A stretch of 64,000 nucleotides of DNA. Source: Corella eumyota (Eukaryota > Chordata > Ascidiacea > Phlebobranchia > Corellidae). Location: assembly GCA_963082875.1 (NCBI GenBank), contig OY720097.1:16004501-16068500 (forward strand), read 5' to 3'. The notes under the pieces were generated by a model. The model was not told the origin of the DNA. It ran no database searches and saw only the letters and a program-made list of their open reading frames with translations. The position numbers and the translations under genes are program-made. This document shows positions 44,801 to 62,119 of this stretch, in pieces. How positions within the stretch are numbered: the first letter of the stretch is position 1; the number at the start of each line of letters is the position of its first letter.

Positions 44801-47800
44801 TATTAACAACCTGAAATAAACAAAATAAAATTACAAAATACCTAACACAAAATCAAACATTTTTAAATAAAATTTTTTCAATGTTTCAATAAATAAATAA
44901 AATAAATATTTACGGTTGGTGGATTGTTTAAATTAGATGTTGCTTCAACATGGGATGTAATATTAGGGTCAAATTTGGCTGCTGGTCGCACTTGAACTGA
45001 ATTACCAGGAGCACCATAAGATATGGTGGATGGTTTGTTTGCTAGCGGTTGACTTGGTTTTCCACTGAACAAACTAAAACCAGGTGCAGCCGATGGTTGG
45101 TTCTCACTGGTTGATAATGGTTTTTGTGGCGGTATGGTTGCAAATGGACTACCAGACATTGAAAATACTGATGGTTTGGAAGCTTGGGGACCACCAACTG
45201 AAAATGCTGATGTCATTTGGGATTGAAAATCAAGTTTTGCTGCACAAAAAAAAGATTAAAATACTGGGCTATAGTTTTTCAATTTTTAAATAGTTTTTTT
45301 TTAAATAGGTACCTTTTGGTGCAGCTATATATCTTACTTGTTGAGAATAAACATTAGAATCTGAACTCTCAACAGCAGCTAATAATAAAAACTTAAATTT
45401 AAACAAAATATAAAAAACATTATGGATTTAATTTTTAGCTTCTTATTTAAAATAATCTCAATTTTAAAGAGCAAAAAATAGCTTTAGGCAAATAACATTA
45501 ATATTTTTTTACATAATACGAACTAAAATTATTTTTACAAAACTTGAAAAGTAACTAATAATATTTTTTGTAAAACAATATTCAAAAAAAAATTCACTAA
45601 AATTATGGGTGCACCTTCATCAGTCTCTTCCTCTGTTTCAGTATAATCAGCAGTGTTGGTTGATTGTTGACTGCTTCTACTCTCCACTGATGTTTTTCTT
45701 GACGTAGTTGAAAAACTTGGCACAGAATTTTGTGGTGAAAGTTTTCTTATCATTCTTTGTTGGGGTACTGGGATAAAACTTGACTTGGTCTTACCCCCTT
45801 TTAAAAAATGGGGTTATATTTATTATACGTTTTTCAGAAATTCGCAGACTAAATAATACCTTTAATTTTCTAAGTGTTAATATTAAAAAAAAAAAAATAA
45901 ATATTTTCTTATGATAGTCGACTACTGCAACATTAGCTAACAAATACCTAATTTAAATAAGTTTGATACTCTGGTACACATATTGTAAATTACAAGACCA
46001 TAACAAAACCTGTAACTTTAACTTGGGCTGGGGTTAGGGTCAACTATCATATTTCTAAATATAATTAATTTTAATTACAAACCAGATGCTGGTCTAACAG
46101 GTGCCCTTCTTCTACTGGAAAGCATTTGAGCAAGCTGACTGGATTTCTTAGGAGAAATGCTCGAAAATGGAGACCTCTGATTGGTTGAGGTCGGGGTCTT
46201 GTCAAGATCAGCTTGGTTACCCGTGATTTTTTTTGTTTGAATTATTGAATTTGCCATTGTTTCCAGATCGATACTGTGTGCATTTAAATGTGTTATATTA
46301 TCATAATATTGTTACCGTATTGTCTATATTTAAAGTAAATGGTGACAATAGAATTGTTACGGTATTTACTCTTTTCGGATTGAAATAAAAATCTTGCATT
46401 GAAAGTATTAATTGACTAAAACCAAGTAAAAAATATAAAACAGTTTCTTGTAGCAATTTAGGGATTAAGTTCTTACCTGTCACCATGAGATCCTGGTGTT
46501 CTTCTTCGTGCGGAGGTAAGTCCGGCATTAGGAGACTGGTAGGTGGCAGTATTGAGCAATTTCAACCTTTTTAAAAAACAAAAAATATTTATTTTTAAAA
46601 AGTTAGATTTATAAGAAAGCTTAACTATTATTAATAGGTAAAAATATTTTTTTAAATAAATACCGATTCGATATAAATTACATTAATAAAAATGTTGTTA
46701 CCTATCTATCTTTTGACTGAGAAGTAAAACCTTTACTTCTTGACTGTGAAGAATTTTTGTTTGGTTTGAAATTGCTTTTATTACAGCATTTCTTTCCTCC
46801 ATCTAAAATTTAACAAAGGTTTTTTATTTTATATCAAGAAAATCCATTTAAAATTTTACCAAACTTTAAATTTTGTTTCATGTACCTCTTCTCGTCTCTT
46901 AGTTTTGCGCAGTGATGTTGACTTATTCGTGGTAATATGTTTGTGCCACTGCTCGTCAAGTGTGGCATCAGCCTCTCTTATGGCATCATTTACATACTGG
47001 TACAATCCACGAATTTCCTAAAAATAAAAATTTGAATTTAAATATCGTTTATAAAAAATCAAACAGTGACTTGATTAAAATTAAAACCACCCATAAAATT
47101 ATTAAAAACATTAAAAAAACTAATAGAACAATAAAAGATTAACACACTTTAGAAGCTTGAATTAGTTGATTTAAAGCTATATAAAATGCTAATTTAAGCA
47201 AACAAAACTAACTATTTTACCTTCATATTTCTTTGATCTTCTAAATCCAAAGGCCTTGACTTCAGAGCCTCCCAGTAACCCTTATGTTCAGTCTTCTGCT
47301 TGTGATTTATTACATTTTGTAGACCAGCATAAGCCTCCAATGCAACTTGCTCAGCACTTTGAATTTCCTTATGCTGTTCAACTGTCATGTTGATTATCTC
47401 CTTAGTAAAAATGCTATGACTGTTGGTTTTCTAAAATTTAAATTTAGAAATAAGATTTTAGGAAAAAAAGAAAGAAATTATCTTAAAAAATTATTGTTTA
47501 TTTATTTTTTGCTAAAAAGTCTTAAAATATTTAACATATCAGTCTGAACCCTTTATTAACAAACTCAATAAATGTAAAAAAAGTAAATGATTAAAAAAAT
47601 CAAAAATATTAAAAATTTACAATGTTTTAGTTTAAATTCTTACATCAGATAACTCTTTTCTTTTACTTTTATTTCCCAAAGAGGCTATATCCTGTGCTAC
47701 AGCATCGCCCTCACTAATAAAACTATTCAGATCATTCTCAAAATTTGAGATCTCGGATCTTAAACTTGCTGTGATTACATCTTCATCACTGTTCGGAATC

Positions 47801-50800
47801 GAACTTAAACGCTCTGTAAAATATCAAATTTCACTAGATAAAAAACAAATTATGAATATGGCTCCAAAAATTTCGGAATTTAAATAGATATAAGTACACC
47901 CTGGATAAGTAACAAGGCTTTCCAGACCCTAAGAAATAACTGGTAAGTACCCCCACAAATTCATTTGGGTGAATTTATTTCTTATTTAATCCTAAATAAG
48001 AAATGTTACAAAAAAGAATATAGGTTGTTTTTCACCTCTAACTTTATTTATTGAACTAATTGATTTTCTTCTCGGAGATTCAATCGTTTCTAAGTTTGTG
48101 TGAACATTTGAACTCACTAAAAATAAATTTATTTTAAAATAAAAGTTATGTTTTTGTTTGGTTAAAATAAATAGGAATTTTAACTTACCTTTGCGTCGTA
48201 AAGATGTTTTTTCAGATGCAGGTTGAATGGGTCTTGGTACAGGAGCAACTGGAACCTTAACCTGGGTTGGTTCTACATTCTTCAAAATAAAAATTTACAA
48301 TTTCAATTTTGGTATTTTAACCACTAGGTAAAATTTAAAAAGTAATAATACATAAAGAAAATGTAAGTTTGTATACCTGTTGAAGAGTAGGAGGAGTAAA
48401 TGCTCTAGGAACTATTGGATTGCTTTGATCGGTAATCTGCTTCATTTTACCAACTACAGGAGACATATTTGGCTAAAAACACAAAAAAAATGTTAACTCA
48501 AACTGTAGCTGGTATTTCACAAGGGTTTTTTATAATTTATTTATTAGAAACCTGCGCAATGTTTCCCAATACTGGAGAAGGAATTCTTTTAGGTGTACTT
48601 GTTGAAAGAACTGAAAGTTTTGGAGTCAACTTAAGTTTCGATCCTGACAAAGATTTAGTTGCAATATCACGCTGGCCCATCTATACCAAAATTAAATATA
48701 AACCAAAACTTTTACCACAGAATATTAAAAACATAACATAGAAACAATAAAAATCATACCAATGATACCTTTAGAATTACAATTTGTTCTATTTTTTTAA
48801 ATCAAGTGAAAAAAAATAAGAAAAAATGTAAACCTAACCTAACTGAAATATTTATCAAGCTTCTGTTTAAAAAACTTTACCAGGTTTGTTGCAGTTGCAC
48901 GCTCACCAATGAGACTTAGTTCCTGACTTGTTGTTACAAGGCTAGGATATTCTTCAATATCTAACAAGTTGATCATGTGAAAAAAGCAAAGAGATCCCTC
49001 ACTTGATAGAATAACATATATCGGCATTGGCCCACATTCTCTTGTGTCATCTACAAATAAATTCAATTTGTCATAACATAAACATAATTTTAATTATTTT
49101 TTTAAACTTTACAAAAAAACGAAAATTTAAATATGATCTCACCAACAATAATTCTATCCTGTGCGGTGTACATAACAGCAACCCCAAGTGGAAAAGGGTC
49201 AATATCACCCCCATTTAACATCGGGATCTCCGCCCTACTTGAATCATCTAACGTCCATATCTCCCATACATCCTGGATAAAAAAAAAATATTTGCGTCCA
49301 AAATTTTGGCAATTAAGCTACAGAACAATTATACTTGAAGAGAAAACTTACAGTTTTTCTATCTTTGGCAATAAGAGCAGTTTCAGATGCATTTGATGAG
49401 GCAAGAACAAACATATTCCATTTATCAATGTAAGTTTTGTGGAAATGAGCACGTTGAGGTCCAGTGTTACCTAAAAGTATATTAAGCAATTTAATGATTT
49501 TCTGTTATCAGTTTTAATGCTAGCAACTAGCAAATATGCCAAAAAAATAAAACACAGCGAATAAATGTAGTCTCAAACAAAATTGAATATCAATTTGTCA
49601 GGTTAGAAAAGTTGGTGGCATTGAAAAATTAAATGTAATATTTATTCCCTGATAAAAATGTTTAAGGTAGGTTAAACATTAGTGTATATCCTATTAATAA
49701 TTTTATAAAATTTTTCTGTAAACTTACCATAACAGGGATCTTCATAATTTTTCCACACTGCTTCCTTGTTTTTCTCCTTAGCTGGAGGAAGATTGGTCAC
49801 AAACAAGTTGGCCTGATTGTCCTCATCATCCTCTTCTCCCTCATCTGGAAGAGCCACATAAGATGTTGCAACCTGAAGGGTAGATAGCCACAGGACATCA
49901 CAAACTCCAACTCTTCTATCAATTTCAGGGCAAACTCGGACGGTTCTTCGAATCTCTAAATTCTAGAACACAAAAGTATATTTAGAATATCAAATTAAAG
50001 ACTTACAATAACTGCAACAATTTTTTTCGATTAAATGTAAACTTTATATCTAAATGTTAATTGAAATTTGTTTTAAAAATAATTACTGGTGTAAATTGTT
50101 CTAGAGATCCATTTCTTTTCCCAACCATAATTTGTTTTCCTCTAGGACTCCAACAAACTATTATTATACAGAAAACAAAACAATTCAAAAAAAGATTTAC
50201 ATAAATATTGTTTAGCAAATAAGAAAAAAAATAAATCAATTAAAATTTAATACAAAAAGGGTAAAATAAAAACACTACGTCTTTTCACTAAGATTAACAA
50301 GTTTAGAAAATAACTAAAATGAACATCACCTGAAAAAGCTCCAAAATCATCAGGTTTTTGGGCAACTTCTTGAATGGTGTCTGTTACTGATAACATGTGC
50401 AAAGAACCAGAAGATAAACAACTAACAAAAATTATTTCATATTTTAGTTTAAAAAAAGGTTAACAAAGTTAAAGGAATATAAAAAAAAACTGAACATACA
50501 TTGCTAAATAGTGGGTGTTTTCAACTGCAGGATTCCAACTTAACCCAGAAACTTGTACTCCAGGAGTTTTTGAAAGTGGAAAAACAACAAAGGGAGTTTT
50601 TGCCGGTTTAGTCTAAAAGGAAAAGCTTTTCGTAAAACATTAAACATATTTTCAATTACAAAAACAAAAAAAATATAAAAAATAATTTAAAAATTTAAAT
50701 GCACTGCTTATACCTTGTTGATTAGGTTTCTTGTGTCAAAAAATAGCAGTTTTAATCCAATATCAGTGCTACAACATACAACCAGTGACAGATTATCAGA

Positions 50801-51421
50801 ACTAATATCGATCCAGTGAGCAGTGGATCTTAAAGGCACATGCACAATTGGTTCAGAGGTTGTGTTGTTTTTTGCATTTTGTAACAAAACATCACCGTCA
50901 TAAACCTAAAAAGATAGAGTGTTTATCTATCTGTAATAAAACTATAAAAAATGTTTTATTTTTTCATAAAAATAAATAAAATTAAGGATTGGGTATATAT
51001 AAATGTTTAAGAAATGAAATAAGTTAGAAACTTACCATGAAACCATCTTTATCAATGACGAAAACTAATCCATAAATATTTGAAATGGCAAGAAAACTTT
51101 GTCGAAAACAAGAAGATTTGTCCCATTCTGTTCCTTTCAGTGAAACTGTTCCCACTTGTCTAAAGCTAAACTCTGTGGGCTAAAATCGAAAAAAATATTT
51201 TGATACATACAAAAAACTCTTATTCTATGTTGTTTTCCATTAACACAACATAACGATGTAAAAGTTACATGTATTTTCCTTGGCTGTGTGAGAAATATGT
51301 ACAAAATTATAAAAAAAATATACTAGAGTGGAGGTTTTTTAATTTTTTTACAAAAATATTTTTAGAAACTTACTAATTTTTCAACTTGGGGTGGAAATGG
51401 GTCATCTTCTTCCTCTGCCAT
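41895..51421 (-). CDS. NUP214: Nuclear pore protein Nup214
   Basis: About 30 exons from ATG 51421 to the stop at 41895; roughly 1,840 residues (human about 2,090). The N-terminal part (51.4-48.9 kb) matches the Nup214 seven-blade beta-propeller: CWSPRGKQIMVGKRNGSLEQ, the DVLWLSTLQVATSYVALPDE exon, EDPCYGNTGPQRAHFHKTYI, and a final PIYVILSSEGSLCFFHMI. A coiled-coil middle follows (47.8-46.7 kb; EQHKEIQSAEQVALEAYAGL). The C-terminal third is FG-rich: the large exon of about 44433-42910 has many GLFGQ units, then SxFG/FG types to a GGFGASSAQQQTQ end. It sits on the cytoplasmic face of the pore with Nup88, docking CRM1 cargo and DDX19. The exon structure of the 48.6-44.5 kb part is modelled by eye; a few boundaries there may be off by some bases. 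Confidence 0.93.
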
Positions 51422-51867
51422 TTTTCTTCTATTTCTTTTTTTTAAATTAATAAAACATAAATCTTTAAACAAAAAATCCGAAATATTAATAACCTGCAAG
51501 TCAAAAAAGGAAAACAGTATGTTAACATTCAAAAAAAATGTGTAATAAATTTACAAACAAAAATGGTCGAAGAAATGAACTAGATTTTGTAACGGCCTTG
51601 AAAAGAAAGTGAACATAGAGCAAATACAGAAAGAAAACTACAAGAAATTTCAAAATATTATGGAGTCAATTCTACAACGCCACCACCAGTGAAAGTTTCA
51701 ATAAAAAATACGAAGTGTTTAGGGCAGTGTCCAATTGATTTAGGCAAGCATCAAATTTTTACTAAAACAATTGGTAAAAGTAAAGCAATTATTGGACACA
51801 ATTTGCATTTAAACAAAAAAAACCATCAATCCAACAAAGTTACATTTTTTAAATATAGGTAGCTTGT
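51422..51867. other. Gap between NUP214 and C7orf25
   Basis: 446 bases separating two leftward genes. No exon seen. Too long for a tight trans-spliced operon gap of the usual tunicate type, but short enough to hold the NUP214 promoter only. Confidence 0.4.
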
Positions 51868-53665
51868 TTAGCTTAAAGTAACAGACTCAATTTTACTTAA
51901 ATCCTCTGTAGAAATAACATTTTGTTTTGACACTATCGTTGCATTTATTTCTTTTTGCTCGGTCAATGCTCTGGCATAATGTACAAACACGCTGTATTGA
52001 ACACCATTCTGTTTTGCAGCTCGAATAAACCCTGTATTTGCAGTAACAGTTACAGCCTGATGGGTGTCTCCAGTTCCAAATATTGTCTGTGTAAAGTAAA
52101 ATATTATAATTAATGATATATACCTTTTTCTTGGCATGCAAAGTACTAAAATAAACAAAATTTATATCAGTAGTAACATTAAAAGGTTTTGTTTAACTAG
52201 GCCTATTTAACATTTAAAGGTTTAAATATTAAAAGTTTTTAAGTTAGTATTTTTTATGTTCTTTTACTTTAATTTTGGTGATTCAAAACTTACCTTTGAT
52301 CTTTTATTCATTTTACTGCTTGAAATCAAATTTCGTGTCCTTTCTGAAATTTCGTCAGGAACAACTTGAATTCTTTTTAATAATTCTTTAGTTCTTCTTG
52401 TCTCATTCAGTCCCCCAATTGTCGAAACTATTTCCTGGAAGTGTTGCATAGCTGTTTCACAACATATCAGTTTTTTATCTTTTAAATATTCGTTTAAAAT
52501 CGGTAAAACTTTGCAATCGTTTCTTTCTTCTCTGGCTTGTTCATCAATTACTGTATAACCATAAACAAATTGATTTTGTCCATTACAAAGATTTGAAACA
52601 AGTGACAATAAAGTGGTAACATCAAGATTTACTTTACTGGTTAGTGAAGTGTTATCTTTACTTGATGATGACAATGTAGTTTTATTTTCATTTTCAGATT
52701 TGGTTAAAGTTAGATTCTCTAAAACTGATGACAAATCTTCAAGGTTTACAGTTTTTAATAAAACTATTTGATCATCTTTATTCTCCTCATCACTTGAATA
52801 ATCATAATTCTCATACCCAGAGACAATTTCACCCTCTATTAAAATTCCTAAAGCACTTAATTCATTTGCAAGTTCGGTTGGCACACCATTAGAAAAACTA
52901 AAAATAATTCTTGGGGTGCAAAAATCTACAGGATATCTTTCGGCAAGGTTTAAAAAGTCGTGTGCAATGTCAATTAAATTTTTTTCACCATATTGTCCTT
53001 GACCACTCCAAGCATGATGCAAAGCTTTTGCATTTCTGGCAATGCTTTTTATCCAAATATGACCGTTACTAGCAACTATGTCAACACAGAGTGAGATTCT
53101 AAAAATTAAAATGTTAGAAACAATGAATAAAGTTTAGAAATAGCAGGTACATAATCGACAAAAGTACTAAAATTTCTACTTAAATGTTTAAACATTTTTA
53201 TTTTAACAAACCGACTAAAAAAAACAACCTTTCATAATCAGTTTCATGTGACACTGCATGTAGAAGAGATGTTATATTATTGTGGCCCACTCGTTTAATT
53301 GCATCTAACAATGATTGTAAACTACCAAGATTGGTGCTGCTCAAATGACTTTGGTGGTAAACAATTTGCCCACTCAATATTTTGTTTAAAAATCTAACCA
53401 AAATAATTTGCAATTATTATTTTTCAACAGATTAAATTAAACAAAAGTTCATACAGTTATTTAAAATATTTCTCATTTTTTTTTTAAATTGCATAAAAAA
53501 TTTACGATTTGAAATATTATTTACTACTTACTTTATCTCAGATTTAATTCGGTTTGCCAATTTTGAAGAACCAATTACTTTTTCATTTATTAATATATTT
53601 ACATAATTAAGTAATTCTGTTGCCTCAGATAAACGAACGTTTACTTTTTCTACATCTAACTCCAT
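51868..53665 (-). CDS. C7orf25: UPF0415 / DUF1308 protein (C7orf25 homolog)
   Basis: Four exons in coding order: 53665-53532, 53393-53229, 53098-52294, 52086-51868; 440 residues (human about 421). Matches across the length: the [18 protein letters not shown] region, [52 protein letters not shown], and the C-terminal [20 protein letters not shown]. The DUF1308 region is related to PIN-like folds; no biochemical role is established to my knowledge. The insert between the halves is Ser/Asn/Lys-rich and longer than in vertebrates. Upstream codons are open as far as 53731 but lack an ATG; ATG 53665 has a good context (GCCAAAATGG). Confidence 0.92.
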
Positions 53666-54088
53666 TTTGGCAGTGTCAAAATAAATTGCGGGTACTAGAC
53701 TAAACTCTGTTTGAATAAGATCGATGCACAACTAACGCAATATTATGTAAACATGCCATGCAGAATGAAACTGCATGACATCACTTATTAAATAGGGCTT
53801 GCTACTGTTATGCGTTTTATACGCCATGTCATGGATATTTTTATATCTTTGGTTTTTTTGGCAGATTACGTTTTTTTTCATGACTTAAATTTATTTGCTT
53901 TTATTGTATTACTAAGCAAGAAAATTTTGTTACTATTTATTCTATAAAGCAACTACAGCCTTAACATAACAATCTCACAAAAATCAATGTTCGTGCGATT
54001 ATTTACTGGAATATCATAAGATAGCATGATAATCAAATAGGTGATAGTAAATGTTATGGTTAGCCATTATTTAGCTACTACAGTTTAT
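53666..54088. other. Gap between C7orf25 and VSP
   Basis: 423 bases, AT-rich, no exon. It holds the C7orf25 promoter and the 3' UTR of VSP. No clear TATA box was noted. Confidence 0.4.
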
Positions 54089-57000
54089 TCAAGTTTGCCC
54101 GAATAACAATTCAACCGCAAAATCTTCTTGAAAAATGTGCCAAGTCTTCTTCTTGTGCGGGTTGTCAATCTGATCACGTGATAAAATGACTTGGTTGTTT
54201 TCCACAAACGAAGTATGGATCCAGAAATAAAATGGGCAATTATCATATCCACACGGGAGCGTTTTCTACAGAGATGATTTTATTAAAATATGAGACAAAA
54301 TTTTGTTATCCCAAGAGAATTATTTAAAAAAAAAAACTTACGTCAGTTGAAGTAAACCGAAACTTGATATCTCCCACCAAATCTGGGCATGATTCTACAT
54401 CGCAAACAACATTGTTTTTCTCAGCATTATGCCTTACCTGAAAAAATTAAAAACACGTAAAATAAAAAAATTAAATTAAATTGTATTTTGACTTTATTTA
54501 ATTATACCTTTCCGTTATATTCTTCTGCGAACTTGCACATGTGTATTTCCTTTCCACCAATAATTATTTGAAGCGAAAGATCGGACCCATTACTTCTTCC
54601 TACACCTTAAAAAATTTCAAAGTTTTACAACCTTATTGTTTAAAACTATTTTCAATTTATAACCAATAAGTTCAAAAATATAAATTTAAACATAACTAAA
54701 TCAGTAAATTTTCTAAAAATGCTATAAAACGGATTTAAAATAATATAAATACCTTTTATAGAATGTATAACAACCGATTTTAACTTTAAAACTTGTTGGC
54801 GAGGTATTTGGCCTCCATATTTATGTTTGATTTGTTCAAAATAACCAACATATCGAATTTGTGAAGCAGTCTCAACACCTTGAAATGTTATCCCAACTTC
54901 TAAGTCTGTTCTTCGAGATCCAAAGTATTCTAATGCGTCCTAAAAGACCACCTCTTATCATTAACCTACTGACTGGTTTTTAGGTACTGCAGGAGATACT
55001 TAAAAACACACCAGCATTTGGAATTTAACCCAAAGCCCAATGTTATGGATATATATAACAAAAATACAATTACCTTAGATTTTTCGAACATGCCGTCTTC
55101 AATCAGCCATGAACTAATGCAAGTTCCCGTCCTCCCCTTTCCTCCCTTGCAATGTACAGCTATCACGTGATCGTCGTCACGTGACATCCAATCCTGAACG
55201 TCGTTAATAAACTCAACTAGATCACTGTAAAGTCAATAATTTTGCTGAAATCTTATGTTTTTTTTACATTTTTACTGTTTACAAATTACAGGCAACATTA
55301 ATAAATTGTATCAAATTATAAAATTAGTAGTCTACAGTTTTTAAAACAAAAAATTATCATCTTAATACCACACATACCTTAAGCTTGGAACGTTGTGGTC
55401 GTCTATCATGACCCGATAAACTCTATTCTCAAACTTAGTTTCATCATAACTGCGTTCACCTACACATCAAAACTTGTTAATGATATTTATAAATATTTAA
55501 ACAATTGACAAAGCAATACACTTCAATATTGCAACTATACTTTACACTTCGCAAAACAACTTACTGCACAAGTTATATATTCTGAATTTTCCAGGGTGTT
55601 TAGTTTTGAAAAACCGACTAACTTCGTTTATCGGATTACGGAAGAAACTCGTGTGACCTTTGCTTGGAAATGACATAGCTATGACGCGGGCTGTGACGTA
55701 GGTTAAATCAAGATCAAAACCATCTTTCTGTAAAAATTTAAAAAAACTTAGTTTCCATACGAGTTGTTTTTTATGTAGAAAACATTAGGAAACCCCCCTT
55801 GATTTGGCAAATATTAAACTGGCTTACCTATTTGCTATAATAAAACTGCTATTTATATTAAATTAAAAAAATTTGCAAAATAAGAAAACAGTTTGATAGT
55901 TACCTTATATCTTCTTTTGTTTTGAGACACAGTATGTCTGCTTGTTTTTTTCATTTGTTGATGGGAATAAAATATTCTACCCACTCGAAATATTCTTATA
56001 AAACGAGCTAGAACGACAACTCTGAAATAAAAAAGTACTATTTTACAAACTCAATACAATCACGTTTTACAATGAATGATAGTAAGAAAGATCTAACTAA
56101 TAACAGCTCACCGGCCAAGGCCCTGTGCACCATGTTCTTCCACAAAATTGTCAAGAACTGTGTAAAACACAGTAACACCAAAGGTTATTACCACAATGGC
56201 ACTATCAACTACTTCCCATGGATTGTAAAAAAACTTTCTAAAACTGTAACGTAAGAGAATTAAAACTGAGTTAACGTAATAAATGGAATTAGGCTATGGC
56301 TAATGTGTAAAATATTTTTGGGATTGCCTTAATGTGAAAAAATGCACGGCACAGCAGCAATTTGGCAATTACTTAAAAAAGGTCGAAAAATTCCTACATT
56401 TTAAAAGGTTAGAAAGTTTGTTACATTCTTACCCATAAGAAAATAATCGTAAAAAGACGTCCACCATAAACAAACAGGACAAAGCAAGTGCAATACCATC
56501 AAAAAATTGTTGAGAACTTTTACTTTTGTTTGGAATACTGAGGTCGATTATCATGAGAATTATATCAAGAATTATTAGAATAACACCGATTGCTCGAACT
56601 GATATGTGATCAATAAAATGTCGAACATTGTACTGTAATTTTCTGTAACAACATATAATGTCTAAGTATTCACTATAATGTATATAAAAATGTTATTACA
56701 AAGGTTCTATAAAAAATAAGTTTAAGTTTTACTTAGCTTACTCGAAATCGGTTTCTGGAACTTCATCCTCTTTTCCATCGTCAATCATATTCCACCATAA
56801 ATCCGATATTTCTGGAATCGTGACCTTATCATCTACATCATAAACAATAGGCGTGGCGTCATTAGAAGTTTCTCCAATTCGAAATATGTCGCCATGCTTT
56901 ACAACTTGTTCTTTCTTAGAATCTCCATCTGCCCAGCTTACTTTCTTTTCCGTAACTGGATTGCTACTCTGAATTTTTCTTGGTGGTGCTGACGGCATAA

Positions 57001-57097
57001 AACTAATATTATCAAGAGCGAAGTCGTTCGTGGTAATGCCATTTGAACTTACACCCAAATCGCCTTCAAACGAGAGGTCAACTAAGGAATTATCCAT
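54089..57097 (-). CDS. VSP: Voltage-sensing phosphoinositide phosphatase
   Basis: Eleven exons in coding order: 57097-56742, 56642-56433, 56243-56112, 56021-55904, 55727-55565, 55459-55378, 55224-55074, 54939-54753, 54605-54508, 54437-54342, 54265-54089; 589 residues (Ci-VSP 576). S1 ([20 protein letters not shown]), S2 ([20 protein letters not shown]), S3 ([20 protein letters not shown]), S4 with five Arg spaced R-x5-R-x2-R-x2-R-x2-R ([16 protein letters not shown]), a basic linker ([19 protein letters not shown]), the PTEN-like domain with active site [10 protein letters not shown], and a C2 domain ending [12 protein letters not shown]. Depolarisation moves S4 and activates removal of phosphate from PI(4,5)P2/PIP3 at the plasma membrane. 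Gly at the second position after Cys-Lys (Ala in PTEN) is the Ci-VSP form, linked to 5-phosphatase activity. Confidence 0.97.
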
Positions 57098-58322
57098 AGC
57101 TCACTAACTTAATTTACCCGGGCAGACCTCACACTTGCGACTGCAGGTGCGCAAGCGTATTGGTTAAAAATTAACCGGCGATATGTCGGCAATGCACGAT
57201 GAATGGTGACGTAGTTATATTGCATTATAATTACACATAGCAGGTATAGGTATTTAAATAACGCAAATGCAAATACTTGAGTGGTAATAACAATTTTACG
57301 AACCTGAAGTTTTTTTATAACTTGATAAGCCTATAAGGTAGGGTTAACTATAAAATAATAAACATAAACTCAGTATTAAATTTTGTTTAATGTTAAACAA
57401 ATGTACTGCAAAGTAATACAAACGCCAAAGTATGCATAAATTATCGCACAACCTGATGCTTAATTTAAGAATTTAACAAAAATCAGAAAAAAAATCAACG
57501 CAAAAAACACATATATATACCTAAGCTTACCCTAAGAAATTTAGCTTAATTAATAAAATCAGAAATGTACAAATTGAACAAATAAGTGCAGAAAAAAGAT
57601 GTCAGTATTGCAATGCAAATTAAGAAATAGGCAAACAGCTTTACTTTGATTTAACATTTGCTTTTGTAAGGTTTTTATAAAGTATTTTTGTTTTGACAAA
57701 CTCGTTTTTAGTACGTATATGAAAACAAATACCTCAACAATAAACGAAAAAAACAAAGCGGATACACTTACACTAGATAGCATATAAAATGTATATAAAA
57801 ACACAAAAAATAGAAGAATTGAAACTGATTTCAGAAAATGTATAACAACATTCTATTTTAATACTATTCACTTGTTAACGCAGCATAGGAAAGAAGAGTA
57901 TAGATTTGCTATACCGCATAAAAGAATAATCAATTTAGTTAATAATATGGGACGGAGGGTTCAAAATACAGACCAAAAAAAAATAACAAGGTTTTGAAAT
58001 AAATAATTAATAGGATTGGAAATTTTCAATAACCTTAAAAAGTGTAAAAAATTTAGATCTAAATCGAATGATAACCACTTTTTACAAACTCAAAATTAAT
58101 CTAAACACCTTAAACATATTCTTTATACCAATGCTTTTTTTTTAAATACTGTACAAAAAGTAAAGTACCTGGTACTTTAAAAGTTTAAACAAAATAAATC
58201 AAATATATACATAATACCAATAAGTTGAATCTGCTCTATAAAAAATGTAGTGGTGGTTGTTTACAGAATTAAATTCAGGAAAAATAGTAAAAATGCATCT
58301 GAACATAAACCTTAAAAAACAA
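57098..58322. other. Intergenic region between VSP and the RING ligase
   Basis: About 1.2 kb. The right part is the 3' flank of the RING-ligase gene, the left the VSP upstream region. It contains an 81-codon hydrophobic minus-strand frame at 57559-57804 without start context or homology, which I do not call a gene. Confidence 0.4.

Positions 58323-62119
<3,797 letters not shown>

Noticed and set aside
57559-57804. 81-codon hydrophobic minus-strand frame
   Set aside because: AT-rich chance frame full of Phe/Leu/Tyr codons, without neighbouring exons or homology.
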